From assembly GCF_018918325.1 (NCBI RefSeq), contig NZ_JAHLQH010000049.1, forward strand, positions 1 to 64,000: 64,000 nt of DNA, written 5' to 3'. The notes under the pieces were generated by a model. That model worked only from the letters and a program-made list of their open reading frames with translations, searched no databases and was not told the DNA's origin. Source of the DNA: Clostridium sp. MSJ-8. GTDB taxonomy: Bacteria > Bacillota > Clostridia > Clostridiales > Clostridiaceae. The position numbers and the translations under genes are program-made. Shown here one piece after another: positions 27,488-36,347 of the stretch. Every line of letters starts with the position of its first letter. Positions within the stretch are counted from its first letter, which is position 1.

Positions 27488-28693
27488 TTAAATTTTCGTT
27501 GGGCTTTTTATATAATCATCATAAGGTGATATACTTTTATTTAATATAGAATAAGCTTTAGTACCTAGTATATCCATATTTAGATAATCATTATCATATT
27601 CTTTTGAAACTTTTGTAATAATTCGAATATTATTTTTTTTCTTTATTTCTTTTAATATTTTACATCCAGTTTCGTTAAAGGCTAATGGCCTTATATAATC
27701 TGGAGTATCTTTTAATAATTTTTCTATATTATAATTTTCAAATCCTAAAAAGAATTGTAGTAACAATCTACTTATTCTAGTATATGAATACCTTTTGCTT
27801 TTTGTATGAAGAATTAATTCTGATAGTGAAGACGAAGAAGATAGCTCTTTTAAAATTTTATTATCTAAACCTTCTGAAACGTCAAATATATTTTTAAGGT
27901 TAAATCCTTCAGTAAGTAGTTTGTATTTTATAAATGGAAAGATATCTTCTGGATATACAAAATTATAATTATTCAAAGCTAAATTGCTTAGTTTATTATA
28001 TGTTTCAATAGGTACTATATCTTTGATACAAGATAGATTGTTTTTTGAAGATAACAATGCTTTTCGTATAGATGTAGCCGATGCAAAATTATTATTAATT
28101 GTAGTATCGTTGTAATTAGAACCTAATCTTTTTAAAGTTACAGGTTTAATGTTACTGTTTATCTTTTCTAAAGCTTTAATATATTCTATTGCTAATATGT
28201 TATTTGAATTATTTAAAATATCTTTTTCTTTTATTCCTGGAATAATTTCATATAATGTTTCTTCTCTTGCTTTAAAAAAAGGCAATCCTAAAGATAATTT
28301 TTTTTTCAATAAGGAATTGAAAGTTGCATCTTCGGCATTTAAAACTTTAGCTATGTTTAATAAATCATCAACATCACCATGCTCGCTACCAAAGTATAGA
28401 TTATTAACAACAGATGTTTTGTCTAATATTCTACAAGCGCCACTTGAAAAAAATTCGGCAGAAGATACTGAAAATATAAGTGGTAGTTCTATAACTAAAT
28501 CAACACCGTTTCTAACGGCAATTTCGGCACGATTGAACTTATCTAATAGTGCTGGTTCTCCACGTTGGACGAAGTTACCGCTCATAATACATATTGTTCC
28601 ATCCGAAGATGTGTCTTTCTTCGACTTTTCTAGATGGTATTTATGTCCTAAATGAAAGGGATTATATTCTGTGATAATTCCTGTAATATTCAT
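27488..28693 (-). CDS. tmcAL: tRNA(Met) cytidine acetate ligase TmcAL (YlbM)
   Basis: It makes N4-acetylcytidine at the wobble base of elongator tRNA-Met from acetate and ATP. 401 residues. The N-terminal nucleotidyltransferase fold has GIITEYNPFHLGHKYHL (HxGH motif), SGNFVQRGEPA and NRAEIAVRNGVDLVIELP. C-terminal helices bind tRNA. AAGGAG is its SD. Placement next to ylbJ, and close to pta-ackA (acetate metabolism), matches other Firmicutes. Confidence 0.95.
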   Translation of the reverse strand: MNITGIITEYNPFHLGHKYHLEKSKKDTSSDGTICIMSGNFVQRGEPALLDKFNRAEIAVRNGVDLVIELPLIFSVSSAEFFSSGACRILDKTSVVNNLYFGSEHGDVDDLLNIAKVLNAEDATFNSLLKKKLSLGLPFFKAREETLYEIIPGIKEKDILNNSNNILAIEYIKALEKINSNIKPVTLKRLGSNYNDTTINNNFASATSIRKALLSSKNNLSCIKDIVPIETYNKLSNLALNNYNFVYPEDIFPFIKYKLLTEGFNLKNIFDVSEGLDNKILKELSSSSSLSELILHTKSKRYSYTRISRLLLQFFLGFENYNIEKLLKDTPDYIRPLAFNETGCKILKEIKKKNNIRIITKVSKEYDNDYLNMDILGTKAYSILNKSISPYDDYIKSPTKI

Positions 28694-28725
28694 AATTAAA
28701 ACTCCTTAGATATAAAATATAATTC

Positions 28726-28754
28726 ATTATACGAGTTAATTAAGAAATAATCAA
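28726..28754 (-). promoter_or_regulatory. Promoter of tmcAL
   Basis: Minus strand: TTGATT, 17 bases, TATAAT, about 33 bases before the tmcAL start. It lies back-to-back with the fabF-like promoter in the same gap. Confidence 0.7.
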
Positions 28755-28863
28755 ATAGAACATTTTGCAAGAGCTTTCTGAAAAAATATAGTGTTTTTAA
28801 AGATAAAATTCAATAAAATTGGATAAATGTATTAATAAGTTACAAAAATCGAGTAATGTTTAT

Positions 28864-28893
28864 TTGACACTTTAATTACTAGTTTGTTATAAT
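28864..28893 (+). promoter_or_regulatory. Promoter of the ketosynthase-thioesterase-acyl ligase operon
   Basis: TTGACA, 18 bases, TATAAT. The leader to the ATG is about 60 bases. No operator could be assigned with confidence. Confidence 0.8.
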
Positions 28894-28957
28894 TTGCAAT
28901 AGTAGAGGTAAGTAAAAATGTTAATATGATGAAATATATTTTAAGGAGTTTTAATGT

Positions 28958-30184
28958 ATGAGTAAGATTGTTATTACAGGTATGGGAGCTGTAACACCTA
29001 TAGGTATAGGTGTGGATGAGTATTGGAAGAATTTAATACAAGGAGAATGCGGTATTGATTATATTAAGTCTTTTGATACAGAAGAAGTGCCAGTTAAGAT
29101 TGCAGGAGAAGTTAAGGATTTTAAGCCTGAAGAATATATGTCTAAAGACTTAGTTAGAAAGATGGATGCATTTATGCAATATGCATATGTTGCAAGTGAA
29201 GAAGCACTTAAGATGAGTAAATTAGACATTGAACCAGATAACACTGGTATAGTAGTAGGTACAGCAATGGGAGGAATATCTACAATTGCACTTACACAAG
29301 AAGAACTTACTAAGTTTTCTCCTAAGAAGGTAGGCCCTCGTTTTGTGCCTAAGATACTAGGAAATGTTACAGCTGCCAATATTGCTATAAACTATAATAT
29401 TAATGGACCATGTTTTACTGTAAGTACTGCTTGTTCTTCAGGTGGAGATGCTATAAATATGGCTGCTATGTGTATAAAAGCTGGAAAAGCGGACACAATG
29501 TTAGTTGTAGGAGGAGAATCTGCAATATGTCCTATTTTTATTCATAGTCTTTCTAGAGCTAAGGCGCTATCTCATAATAATGATAATCCTAAAGAAGCTA
29601 GTCGTCCTTTTGATGAGGGAAGAGATGGATTTGTTATAGGTGAAGGTGGTGGAGCACTTATATTAGAGACAGAAGAACATGCTCTTAAGAGAGGTGCACA
29701 TATATATGCAGAGTTATTAGGTTGTGGTAATACAGAAGATGGATATCATGTTACTGCACCACATCCAGAAGGTAAAGGTGCAATTGCATGTATGAAACAA
29801 GCGATAAGAGAAGCTAATGTATCTCCTTCAGAAATAGGTTATGTCAATGCTCATGGTACATCAACAGGCAAAGGTGATATAGCTGAATCAAAATCTATAA
29901 AAGAAGTATTTGCTGATAAGCTTCCTATGGTTAGCTCTACTAAAGGAGCAACTGGACATATGATGGGTGCCGGAGGAATAACAGAAGTTATAACATGTAT
30001 AAAAGCAATAGAAGATGGAATAGTTCCCCCTACTTTGAATTTAGAAAAGGTAGATGAGGAATGTGCAGGTATAGATTTTGTACCAAAAGAAGCAAAAAAA
30101 GCAGATATTAAGATTGCTATGTCAAATGCTTTTGGATTCGGAGGACAGAATTCTAGTGTTATAGTAGGAAAATATGAAAGATAA
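28958..30184 (+). CDS. fabF: Beta-ketoacyl-ACP synthase II (FabF family)
   Basis: A condensing enzyme of the KAS II family, 408 residues. The catalytic triad is complete: Cys in STACSSGGDA, His in NAHGTSTGKGD, His in KGATGHMMGAGG. It begins MSKIVITGMGAVTPIG. TTAAGGAG precedes the ATG. Unlike the usual fab cluster there is no fabD, fabG or ACP alongside. Instead a hotdog thioesterase and an acyl-CoA ligase follow, so this may be a second, specialised copy rather than the housekeeping FabF. That is inference. Confidence 0.93.
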   Translation: MSKIVITGMGAVTPIGIGVDEYWKNLIQGECGIDYIKSFDTEEVPVKIAGEVKDFKPEEYMSKDLVRKMDAFMQYAYVASEEALKMSKLDIEPDNTGIVVGTAMGGISTIALTQEELTKFSPKKVGPRFVPKILGNVTAANIAINYNINGPCFTVSTACSSGGDAINMAAMCIKAGKADTMLVVGGESAICPIFIHSLSRAKALSHNNDNPKEASRPFDEGRDGFVIGEGGGALILETEEHALKRGAHIYAELLGCGNTEDGYHVTAPHPEGKGAIACMKQAIREANVSPSEIGYVNAHGTSTGKGDIAESKSIKEVFADKLPMVSSTKGATGHMMGAGGITEVITCIKAIEDGIVPPTLNLEKVDEECAGIDFVPKEAKKADIKIAMSNAFGFGGQNSSVIVGKYER

Positions 30185-30196
30185 GAAGGTAGAATT

Positions 30197-30619
30197 ATGG
30201 TAGAAATAAAACCTTATGTTAGACGTGCGAATTATTATGAAACTGATCAGATGGGTATAGTGCATCATTCTAACTATATTAGATATTTTGAAGAAGCCAG
30301 AATAGATTTAATGAGACAAGTTGGATTAGATTGTAAGAAATTAGAAGAGTTAAATATAATAATTCCGGTATTAGATGCATATGGACAATACAAAAAATCA
30401 GTAAAATTTGATGATGAAGTAGTTATATATACTAAATTAACTAAATTTACAGGAGTAAAGTTAGAATGCTCTTATGAAGTAAGATTTAAAGAAACAAATG
30501 AAATTGCAGCTATAGGTCATACTAGCCACTGCTTTGTGGATGAAAACTTTAAACCATTTAGTTTAAAGAGAAAATATCCGGATATATACGAAGGATTTTT
30601 AGAATTGCTAGAGAAGTAA
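30197..30619 (+). CDS. YbgC/FadM-type hotdog acyl-CoA thioesterase
   Basis: A 140-residue single hotdog domain. The family motif with catalytic Asp is ETDQMGIVHHSNYIRYFEEAR near the N-terminus. It hydrolyses acyl-CoA or acyl-ACP thioesters. It lies 13 bases after the ketosynthase with AAGAAGGTAG as a modest SD, so it is co-transcribed. Substrate chain length cannot be predicted. Confidence 0.9.
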   Translation: MVEIKPYVRRANYYETDQMGIVHHSNYIRYFEEARIDLMRQVGLDCKKLEELNIIIPVLDAYGQYKKSVKFDDEVVIYTKLTKFTGVKLECSYEVRFKETNEIAAIGHTSHCFVDENFKPFSLKRKYPDIYEGFLELLEK

Positions 30620-30650
30620 AAAATTTATAGCTGGATTAGGGGAGAGGAAA

Positions 30651-32303
30651 ATGTTATTATATAAAAAATTTTGTGAAGAAACATATGATGAAAATAATGT
30701 TATAAAAAGTTTTAAACTAAAATATAACGATAATTATAATTTTGGTTATGACGTTGTAGATGAATTAGCTAAAGAAGTTCCAGATGAACGTGCAGTTGTA
30801 TGGTGTAACCCAGAAGGAGAAGAAAGAATATTTACTTATAAAGAAATAAGTGAATTAAGTAATAAGGTAGTTAACGTTTTAAAACAAAACGGCATAAAAA
30901 AAGGAGATAAAGTTTTAGTTATTTTAAAGAGAAATTATGAGTACTGGTATGTTGCTCCAGCACTTCATAAATTAGGTGCTATACTTATACCAGCTACTAA
31001 TCTTTTAACTATAGATGATTTAGAATATAGGATTAATCTTGCAGATATAAGGGCAGCAATATGTACTCCGGAAGGTAGCACAATAGCCCATATGTTAGAA
31101 GCTCAAAAGATATGTCCTAGTCTTAAAAAAATATTTGCTGTAAGAAAGCAAGTAGAAGGAACAGTAGATTTTACAAAAGAAGTAGAAGAAGCTTCTTCAG
31201 AATTAGAGAGAATAGAAACAAAGGCTTCAGAACCTATGCTTATATATTTTACTTCTGGAACTACAGGCTATCCTAAAGCAGTAATGCATGATCATACTTA
31301 TACATTAGCACATATAATAACAGCTAGACATTGGCAAAATGTAATAGATGGAGGTTTACATTTTACAGTATCTGAAACAGGCTGGGGAAAAGCTTCTTGG
31401 GGAAAAATATACGGACAATGGTTATGTGGATCTGCAGTAATGGTATATGATTATAACACATTTGTTCCTGGTAGATTATTAGAAGTTATAGAGAAATATA
31501 AAGTAACAACTTTCTGTGCCCCTCCAACTGTATATAGATATTTCATTAAAAAAGGTATGGATAAATATGATTTATCAGCATTAAAGTGCATAGAAACAGC
31601 AGGAGAAGCGTTAAATCCTGAAGTATTTAACAAAGTATATGAACAATGTGGTCATAAGATAATGGAAGCATTTGGACAAACAGAAACTGTACTTTTACTA
31701 GGTAATTTTACAAATACTACTCCTAAACCAGGTTCTATGGGAAAAGCTTCGCCATTGTATGATGTTAGAATACTAAAGAGTGATGGAACATTTGGTAAAG
31801 CAAATGAAGTAGGAGAAGTTGTTATAGTTCCGCCTGAGAATGGAGATAAACAACATGGAATCTTTATAGGATATTGTGGCAATGAAGAATTGTATGATAA
31901 CGTATGGCGTGGTGGAGTGTATCATACAGGAGATACTGCATATATTGATGAAGATGGCTATTTCTGGTATGTAGGAAGGGTAGATGATATAATTAAAACT
32001 AGAGGTTACAGAGTTGGACCTTTTGAAATAGAGAATAAGCTTATAGAGCATAAAGCTGTGCTTGAATGTGCAATACTAGGGGTCCCTGATAAGAATAGAG
32101 GACAAGCGATTAAGGCATGTATAAAATTAGCAGAAGGATATACACCTAGTAAAGAATTAGAAAATGAAATTAAAGATTTTGTTAATAATAAAATAGCATC
32201 GTATAAATGGATACAGATAGTTGAATTTGTGGATGAAATGCCGAAGACAATAAGTGGAAAAATAAGACGTGTAGAATTAAAAGCAAATCATGAAAATAAG
32301 TAG
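30651..32303 (+). CDS. AMP-forming acyl-CoA synthetase, medium-chain type
   Basis: It activates a carboxylic acid to its CoA thioester through an acyl-adenylate. The 550-residue ANL-superfamily protein has YFTSGTTGYPKAV (P-loop A3), EAFGQTET (A5), HTGDTAY, GRVDDIIKTRGYRV (hinge) and the catalytic Lys in PKTISGKIRR near the end. The sequence between A3 and A5 resembles medium-chain acyl-CoA synthetases (MACS) more than acetyl-CoA synthetases. TTAGGGGAGAGG precedes the ATG. It ends the three-gene acyl operon. A long palindrome follows. Confidence 0.9.
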   Translation: MLLYKKFCEETYDENNVIKSFKLKYNDNYNFGYDVVDELAKEVPDERAVVWCNPEGEERIFTYKEISELSNKVVNVLKQNGIKKGDKVLVILKRNYEYWYVAPALHKLGAILIPATNLLTIDDLEYRINLADIRAAICTPEGSTIAHMLEAQKICPSLKKIFAVRKQVEGTVDFTKEVEEASSELERIETKASEPMLIYFTSGTTGYPKAVMHDHTYTLAHIITARHWQNVIDGGLHFTVSETGWGKASWGKIYGQWLCGSAVMVYDYNTFVPGRLLEVIEKYKVTTFCAPPTVYRYFIKKGMDKYDLSALKCIETAGEALNPEVFNKVYEQCGHKIMEAFGQTETVLLLGNFTNTTPKPGSMGKASPLYDVRILKSDGTFGKANEVGEVVIVPPENGDKQHGIFIGYCGNEELYDNVWRGGVYHTGDTAYIDEDGYFWYVGRVDDIIKTRGYRVGPFEIENKLIEHKAVLECAILGVPDKNRGQAIKACIKLAEGYTPSKELENEIKDFVNNKIASYKWIQIVEFVDEMPKTISGKIRRVELKANHENK

Positions 32304-32316
32304 TTATTTATAATAG

Positions 32317-32618
32317 AAAAATCCAATGTTATTTAGATATAATTAAAATTATGTTTTCTAAATGATTAGTATCAATATTATGTGTTTTCATAAATAGCAT
32401 AATTTCATTAAGTATTTCTAAAGATAATAAAAAAAGTAAAGATGCCTAAATGCTATAAACTCGCTAAAGCTCAGACAGTATAGCATTTTACACGGCATTT
32501 TTATTTTCTTATTATAAGAAATACTAAAATTCATTATGAAGATTTATTCAAAGCAATAATATTGATACTAATTAAGAAAATCATAATATTAACGTTAAAA
32601 AAATAACATTGGATTTTT
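32317..32618. repeat. 302-bp imperfect palindrome with 18-bp perfect ends
   Basis: The ends, 32317-32334 and 32601-32618, are exact 18-bp inverted repeats (AAAAATCCAATGTTATTT). Further in, 32365-32380 and 32557-32572 are an exact 16-bp inverted pair. Hairpin repeat copy B sits at the centre. There is no ORF inside. It looks like a MITE-sized, non-coding hairpin element. No clear target duplication is seen. Confidence 0.85.
32437..32503. repeat. Hairpin repeat, copy B
   Basis: Stem TAAAGATGCC/GGCATTTTTA and TGCTATA/TATAGCA with a 21-base loop (32458-32478). It matches copy A almost base for base in the left arm. It forms the tip of the 302-bp palindrome. Confidence 0.85.
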
Positions 32619-32803
32619 TTATAAAAATGCTATTTACTTAAATCAATAATTTGATTAACTGAAAAGATAAGTAATCAAAAAAAGATTAATTCAATATTTT
32701 TTTAGTTAGAAATACTTAAGACTTAAGGTACTTGTTGACAATATAGATAAACTAAAAATAACCATAACGCTTAAATAATTAAAATATAATAAGATTAGTG
32801 GAA

Positions 32804-32902
32804 GTAACCATTATTGTTAAGGTTAGAATTATAGGGAGATATAGAATAATATAACCATGAAGAATTAAAGGTTAGTAAGACTAGTATGGAACAATCGGTT
32901 AC
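32804..32902 (+). ncRNA. Candidate structured leader RNA upstream of pta
   Basis: A closing helix (GTAACC...ATTGTT with AACAAT.GGTTAC) encloses a hairpin GGTTA/TAACC extended by ATTAT/ATAAT and a small hairpin TAGT/ACTA. A TATAAT lies just upstream (32785-32790), but without a convincing -35. I do not recognise a riboswitch class. The rest of the 824-base gap up to pta holds no ORF. Confidence 0.3.
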
Positions 32903-33007
32903 TGCAACTAATACTATTATATTTTAATTATAATTAACAGAAAGTTTAAAATGTTTAAATAGTCTGACAATTTGCAATCTTTTAACTATTATGAGTTTGT
33001 TTGTAAT

Positions 33008-33035
33008 TTGATGAAAGTAGTTGAAAAACTATATT
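33008..33035 (+). promoter_or_regulatory. Possible promoter of pta-ackA
   Basis: TTGATG, 16 bases, TATATT, about 90 bases before the pta ATG. It is the best pair close to the gene, though weak. Confidence 0.4.
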
Positions 33036-33127
33036 ACATAGGAGTATAGTATTATTAGATGAATACATAATAAGGAGTTAGTTGAATCAATCTGTACAGA
33101 AAAAATGTTCTTGAAAGGAGATTTATT

Positions 33128-34132
33128 ATGGAATTAATGAGCAAAATTTTGCAAGCAGCTAAAAATAATAAAAAGAAAATTGTACTTCCTGAAGGAAATG
33201 AAGAAAGAACGATAGTAGCAGCAGAACAAATATGTAAAAATGGATATGCTTATCCTATTTTGATAGGAAATAAAGAAGAAATAATTAAGAAAAGTGAAGA
33301 TTTGAAAGTATCTCTTGAAGGGGTAGAAATAATAGACCCTGAAACTTCAGAGAATTTAAATAAATATATAGAAGCGTTTTATGAACTTAGAAAAAATAAA
33401 GGTATAACACTTGGAAAAGCAGAAAAGATAGTAAGAGATCCGTTATATTTTGGGACAATGATGGTTAAACTTGATGATGCAGATGGTATGGTATCAGGAG
33501 CTGTTCATACAACAGGAGATTTATTAAGACCTGGTTTACAAATAATTAAAACTGCAAAAGGTGTTTCAACTGTATCTAGTTTCTTTATAATAAATGTGGA
33601 TAATTGTCCTTATGGCGATAATGGTACGCTACTATTTGCAGATTGTGCAGTTAATCCTAATCCAACAGAAGATCAACTTGTAGAAATTGCAATAGCAACA
33701 GCTGAAACAAGTAAGAATTTATGTGGAGTTGAGCCTAAAGTTGCCATGCTTTCTTTCTCAACAATGGGTAGTGCAGATCATGAAAATGTTACAAAAGTCA
33801 GAAATGCAACAATAAAAGCTAGGGAACAAAGACCAGACTTATTGATAGATGGAGAACTTCAATTAGATGCAGCTATTGTTAAGTCAGTTGCTGATCAAAA
33901 AGCTCCCAATAGTAAAGTGGCGGGAAAAGCAAATGTATTAATATTCCCAGATTTACAATCAGGAAATATAGGTTATAAGTTAGTTCATAGATTTGCAAAT
34001 GCTACAGCTATAGGACCAATATGTCAAGGATTTGCAAAGCCTATTAATGACTTGTCAAGAGGATGTAGTTCTCAAGATATAGTTAATGTAGTGGCTATAA
34101 CAGCAGTTCAAGCTCAATCTGTAGAAAAGTAA
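33128..34132 (+). CDS. pta: Phosphate acetyltransferase
   Basis: It converts acetyl-CoA and phosphate to acetyl phosphate, for ATP generation with AckA. The 334-residue short form has DADGMVSGAVHTTGD, AVNPNPTEDQLVEIA, LSFSTMGSADHENV and KANVLIFPDLQSGNIGYK. AAAGGAG precedes the ATG. It is followed by ackA after 58 bases, forming the fermentative acetate operon. Confidence 0.97.
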   Translation: MELMSKILQAAKNNKKKIVLPEGNEERTIVAAEQICKNGYAYPILIGNKEEIIKKSEDLKVSLEGVEIIDPETSENLNKYIEAFYELRKNKGITLGKAEKIVRDPLYFGTMMVKLDDADGMVSGAVHTTGDLLRPGLQIIKTAKGVSTVSSFFIINVDNCPYGDNGTLLFADCAVNPNPTEDQLVEIAIATAETSKNLCGVEPKVAMLSFSTMGSADHENVTKVRNATIKAREQRPDLLIDGELQLDAAIVKSVADQKAPNSKVAGKANVLIFPDLQSGNIGYKLVHRFANATAIGPICQGFAKPINDLSRGCSSQDIVNVVAITAVQAQSVEK

Positions 34133-34190
34133 TATTTGTTATAAATATATAATACAATAGATTAAGATTTTTTTTAATAAGGGGGACAAT

Positions 34191-35384
34191 ATGAAGATAT
34201 TAGTAATTAATTGTGGTAGTTCATCAGTAAAGTATCAATTAATAAATATGGAGACAGAAGAAGTATTAGCTAAAGGGTTAGTTGAAAGAATAGGAATAGA
34301 AGGTTCTATATTAACTCAAAAAGTAGCTGGAGAAAAATATGTAATTGAAACACCTATGGAAGATCATAAGTGTGCTATCAAATTAGTATTAGATGCATTA
34401 ATTGATAAAGAACATGGAGTAATATCAGATATGTCAGAAATATCAGCAGTTGGACATAGAGTAGTTCATGGTGGAGAAAAATATTCAGAATCAGTATTAG
34501 TTGATGATGAAGTAATGAAGGATTTAGAGAGTTATGTAAAATTAGCACCTTTACACAATCCACCAAACATTGTAGGTATAAAAGCTTGTAAGGCATTAAT
34601 GCCAAATACAAAAATGGCAGTAGTTTTTGATACAGCATTCCACGGAACAATGCCAGAAGAAGCTTATATGTATGCAATACCATATGAACTATATGAAAAG
34701 TATGGAATAAGAAGATATGGTTTCCATGGTACAAGCCATAAATATGTATCTAATAAAGTGGCTGAAACAATGGGAAAAGATATAAAAGATTTAAAGATAA
34801 TTACTTGTCATTTAGGAAATGGTGTAAGTATTACAGCTGTAAAAAATGGTAAGTCTATAGATACTACAATGGGCTTTACTCCTCTTGCAGGAATAGCAAT
34901 GGGTACTAGAAGTGGAGATATAGATCCATCAGTAGTTTTATACTTAATACAAGAACTTGGTTATTCAGCAGAAGAAGTTAATACAATGCTTAATAAAAAA
35001 TCAGGAGTTTTGGGAATATCAGGAGTAAGCTCAGACTTTAGAGATGTAAAAGAAGCAAATTATGTAAAAGGTGAAAAACGTGCTAAAATAGCTTTGGATT
35101 TATTTGCGTATGAAGTTAAAAAGCAAATAGGTGCATATACAGCTGCAATGAATGGTGTTGATGCTATAGTATTTACAGCAGGAGTTGGAGAAAATTCAGA
35201 TATTACAAGAAAAGAATGTTTACAAGGCCTTGAATATCTTGGAATTGAATTAGATGAAGAAAGAAATATGCAAAATGGAGAAATAGCTAAAATATCAAAA
35301 GATTCATCAAAAGTATCAGTGTATGTCATTCCAACTAATGAGGAGTTAATGATTGCAAAAGAAACACTAGAATTATTAAATTAA
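34191..35384 (+). CDS. ackA: Acetate kinase
   Basis: It makes ATP and acetate from acetyl phosphate. 397 residues of the ASKHA fold: NCGSSSVKY at the N-terminus, [23 protein letters not shown] with the catalytic His, HLGNG, and [19 protein letters not shown] is the SD. No hairpin is visible directly behind; a new promoter starts 4 bases after the stop. Confidence 0.98.
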   Translation: MKILVINCGSSSVKYQLINMETEEVLAKGLVERIGIEGSILTQKVAGEKYVIETPMEDHKCAIKLVLDALIDKEHGVISDMSEISAVGHRVVHGGEKYSESVLVDDEVMKDLESYVKLAPLHNPPNIVGIKACKALMPNTKMAVVFDTAFHGTMPEEAYMYAIPYELYEKYGIRRYGFHGTSHKYVSNKVAETMGKDIKDLKIITCHLGNGVSITAVKNGKSIDTTMGFTPLAGIAMGTRSGDIDPSVVLYLIQELGYSAEEVNTMLNKKSGVLGISGVSSDFRDVKEANYVKGEKRAKIALDLFAYEVKKQIGAYTAAMNGVDAIVFTAGVGENSDITRKECLQGLEYLGIELDEERNMQNGEIAKISKDSSKVSVYVIPTNEELMIAKETLELLN

Positions 35385-35388
35385 TATC

Positions 35389-35417
35389 TTGACTTTTTGT
35401 TGTAGAATTTATATAAT
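35389..35417 (+). promoter_or_regulatory. Promoter of yceD-rpmF
   Basis: TTGACT, 17 bases, TATAAT, immediately after the ackA stop. Confidence 0.8.
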
Positions 35418-35483
35418 AAATCGTGTTTGTTCAATAAATATTATAAGCTAAGGAGTGAAAAGACTCGTTAAAGAGTTGTTTTT

Positions 35484-35990
35484 ATGAAGATAGTTTTTTC
35501 GGATATAAAAACTCGTAAAGAGAGAACTAAGAATATTTCTTTAGAATTTGTAGATGATTACTTCTTTTTTGACGGTGAGAAGATAAAATTTGCAGATAAG
35601 GTTAAGGTTCAAGGTATTGTATCTTTAGATAATGATATAATAGTTCTTGAAGCCAACATAAAAACAGAGCTTGAATTACAGTGCTCAAGATGCTTAGATA
35701 CCTTTATCTATCCAATAGATATTGATATAGAAGAAAGGTTTACAAATAATGACGGAAACAAAAGTGAAGATGTTATTTATGTAAATGGTGACGACATTGA
35801 CGTCACAGAAATTGTTGAAAATGCAATAATTTCATCCTTACCAATTAAAAGACTTTGCAAGGAAGATTGCAAGGGATTGTGCCAAACTTGTGGGGCTAAT
35901 CTTAACAATGAAACATGTAAGTGTGAAAATGTTGATGTAGATGTAAGACTAGCAGGTTTGAAGGCGTTCTTTAATGACAAGGAGGTGTAA
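35484..35990 (+). CDS. yceD: YceD/DUF177 family protein (YlbN-like)
   Basis: A 168-residue DUF177 protein with the CSRCL block and two further CxxC pairs (CKGLCQTCG, CKC) in the C-terminal half. It always pairs with rpmF and is linked to 23S rRNA accumulation in E. coli and plants. The best SD, TAAGGAG, is about 28 bases before the ATG, with a small hairpin (GACTC/GAGTT) between them. AAAGAG nearer by is a weak alternative. rpmF starts 2 bases after the stop. Confidence 0.9.
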   Translation: MKIVFSDIKTRKERTKNISLEFVDDYFFFDGEKIKFADKVKVQGIVSLDNDIIVLEANIKTELELQCSRCLDTFIYPIDIDIEERFTNNDGNKSEDVIYVNGDDIDVTEIVENAIISSLPIKRLCKEDCKGLCQTCGANLNNETCKCENVDVDVRLAGLKAFFNDKEV

Positions 35991-35992
35991 TA

Positions 35993-36175
35993 ATGGGAAA
36001 TCCAGCAAGAAAAACTTATAGAGCTAAGAGAGACTCTAGAAGAGCTCAAACATTCAAAGCAAAAGTAGCAGGAATAGTTGAATGTCCACAATGTCATGAA
36101 ATGAAACTTGCTCACAGAGTATGTAAGAAGTGTGGTTACTACAAAGGTAAAGAAGTAGTATCAACTGAAGAATAA
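35993..36175 (+). CDS. rpmF: 50S ribosomal protein L32
   Basis: The 60-residue protein opens MGNPARKTYRAKRDSRRA and carries the zinc-ribbon CPQC...CKKC, the zinc-bound form of L32. AAGGAGGTG is a strong SD overlapping the yceD end. Confidence 0.97.
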   Translation: MGNPARKTYRAKRDSRRAQTFKAKVAGIVECPQCHEMKLAHRVCKKCGYYKGKEVVSTEE

Positions 36176-36183
36176 GATTTAAG

Positions 36184-36224
36184 AAGGCTATAGCAGCTTT
36201 TTATGGTTGTTATAGCCTTTTTTC
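36184..36224 (+). terminator. Terminator after rpmF
   Basis: AAGGCTATAGC pairs with GTTATAGCCTT, followed by TTTTTCT. Confidence 0.85.
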
Positions 36225-36347
36225 TATATGTAAACATATAAAAAATATAATTAATATAATTTCTAGTTATGGTATAATGAAAAAGTGTTCTTCAAGATTT
36301 TAGAACATTTAAAAATAAAAATGTTTGACAAGGGAGGTTTTAACTGT

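Noticed and set aside
28149-28655. 168-codon + strand ORF within tmcAL
   Set aside because: Antisense to a firmly identified gene with HxGH motif; no SD or recognisable product.
32735-32763. TTGACA at 32735 as a pta promoter
   Set aside because: No acceptable -10 at 16-18 bases.
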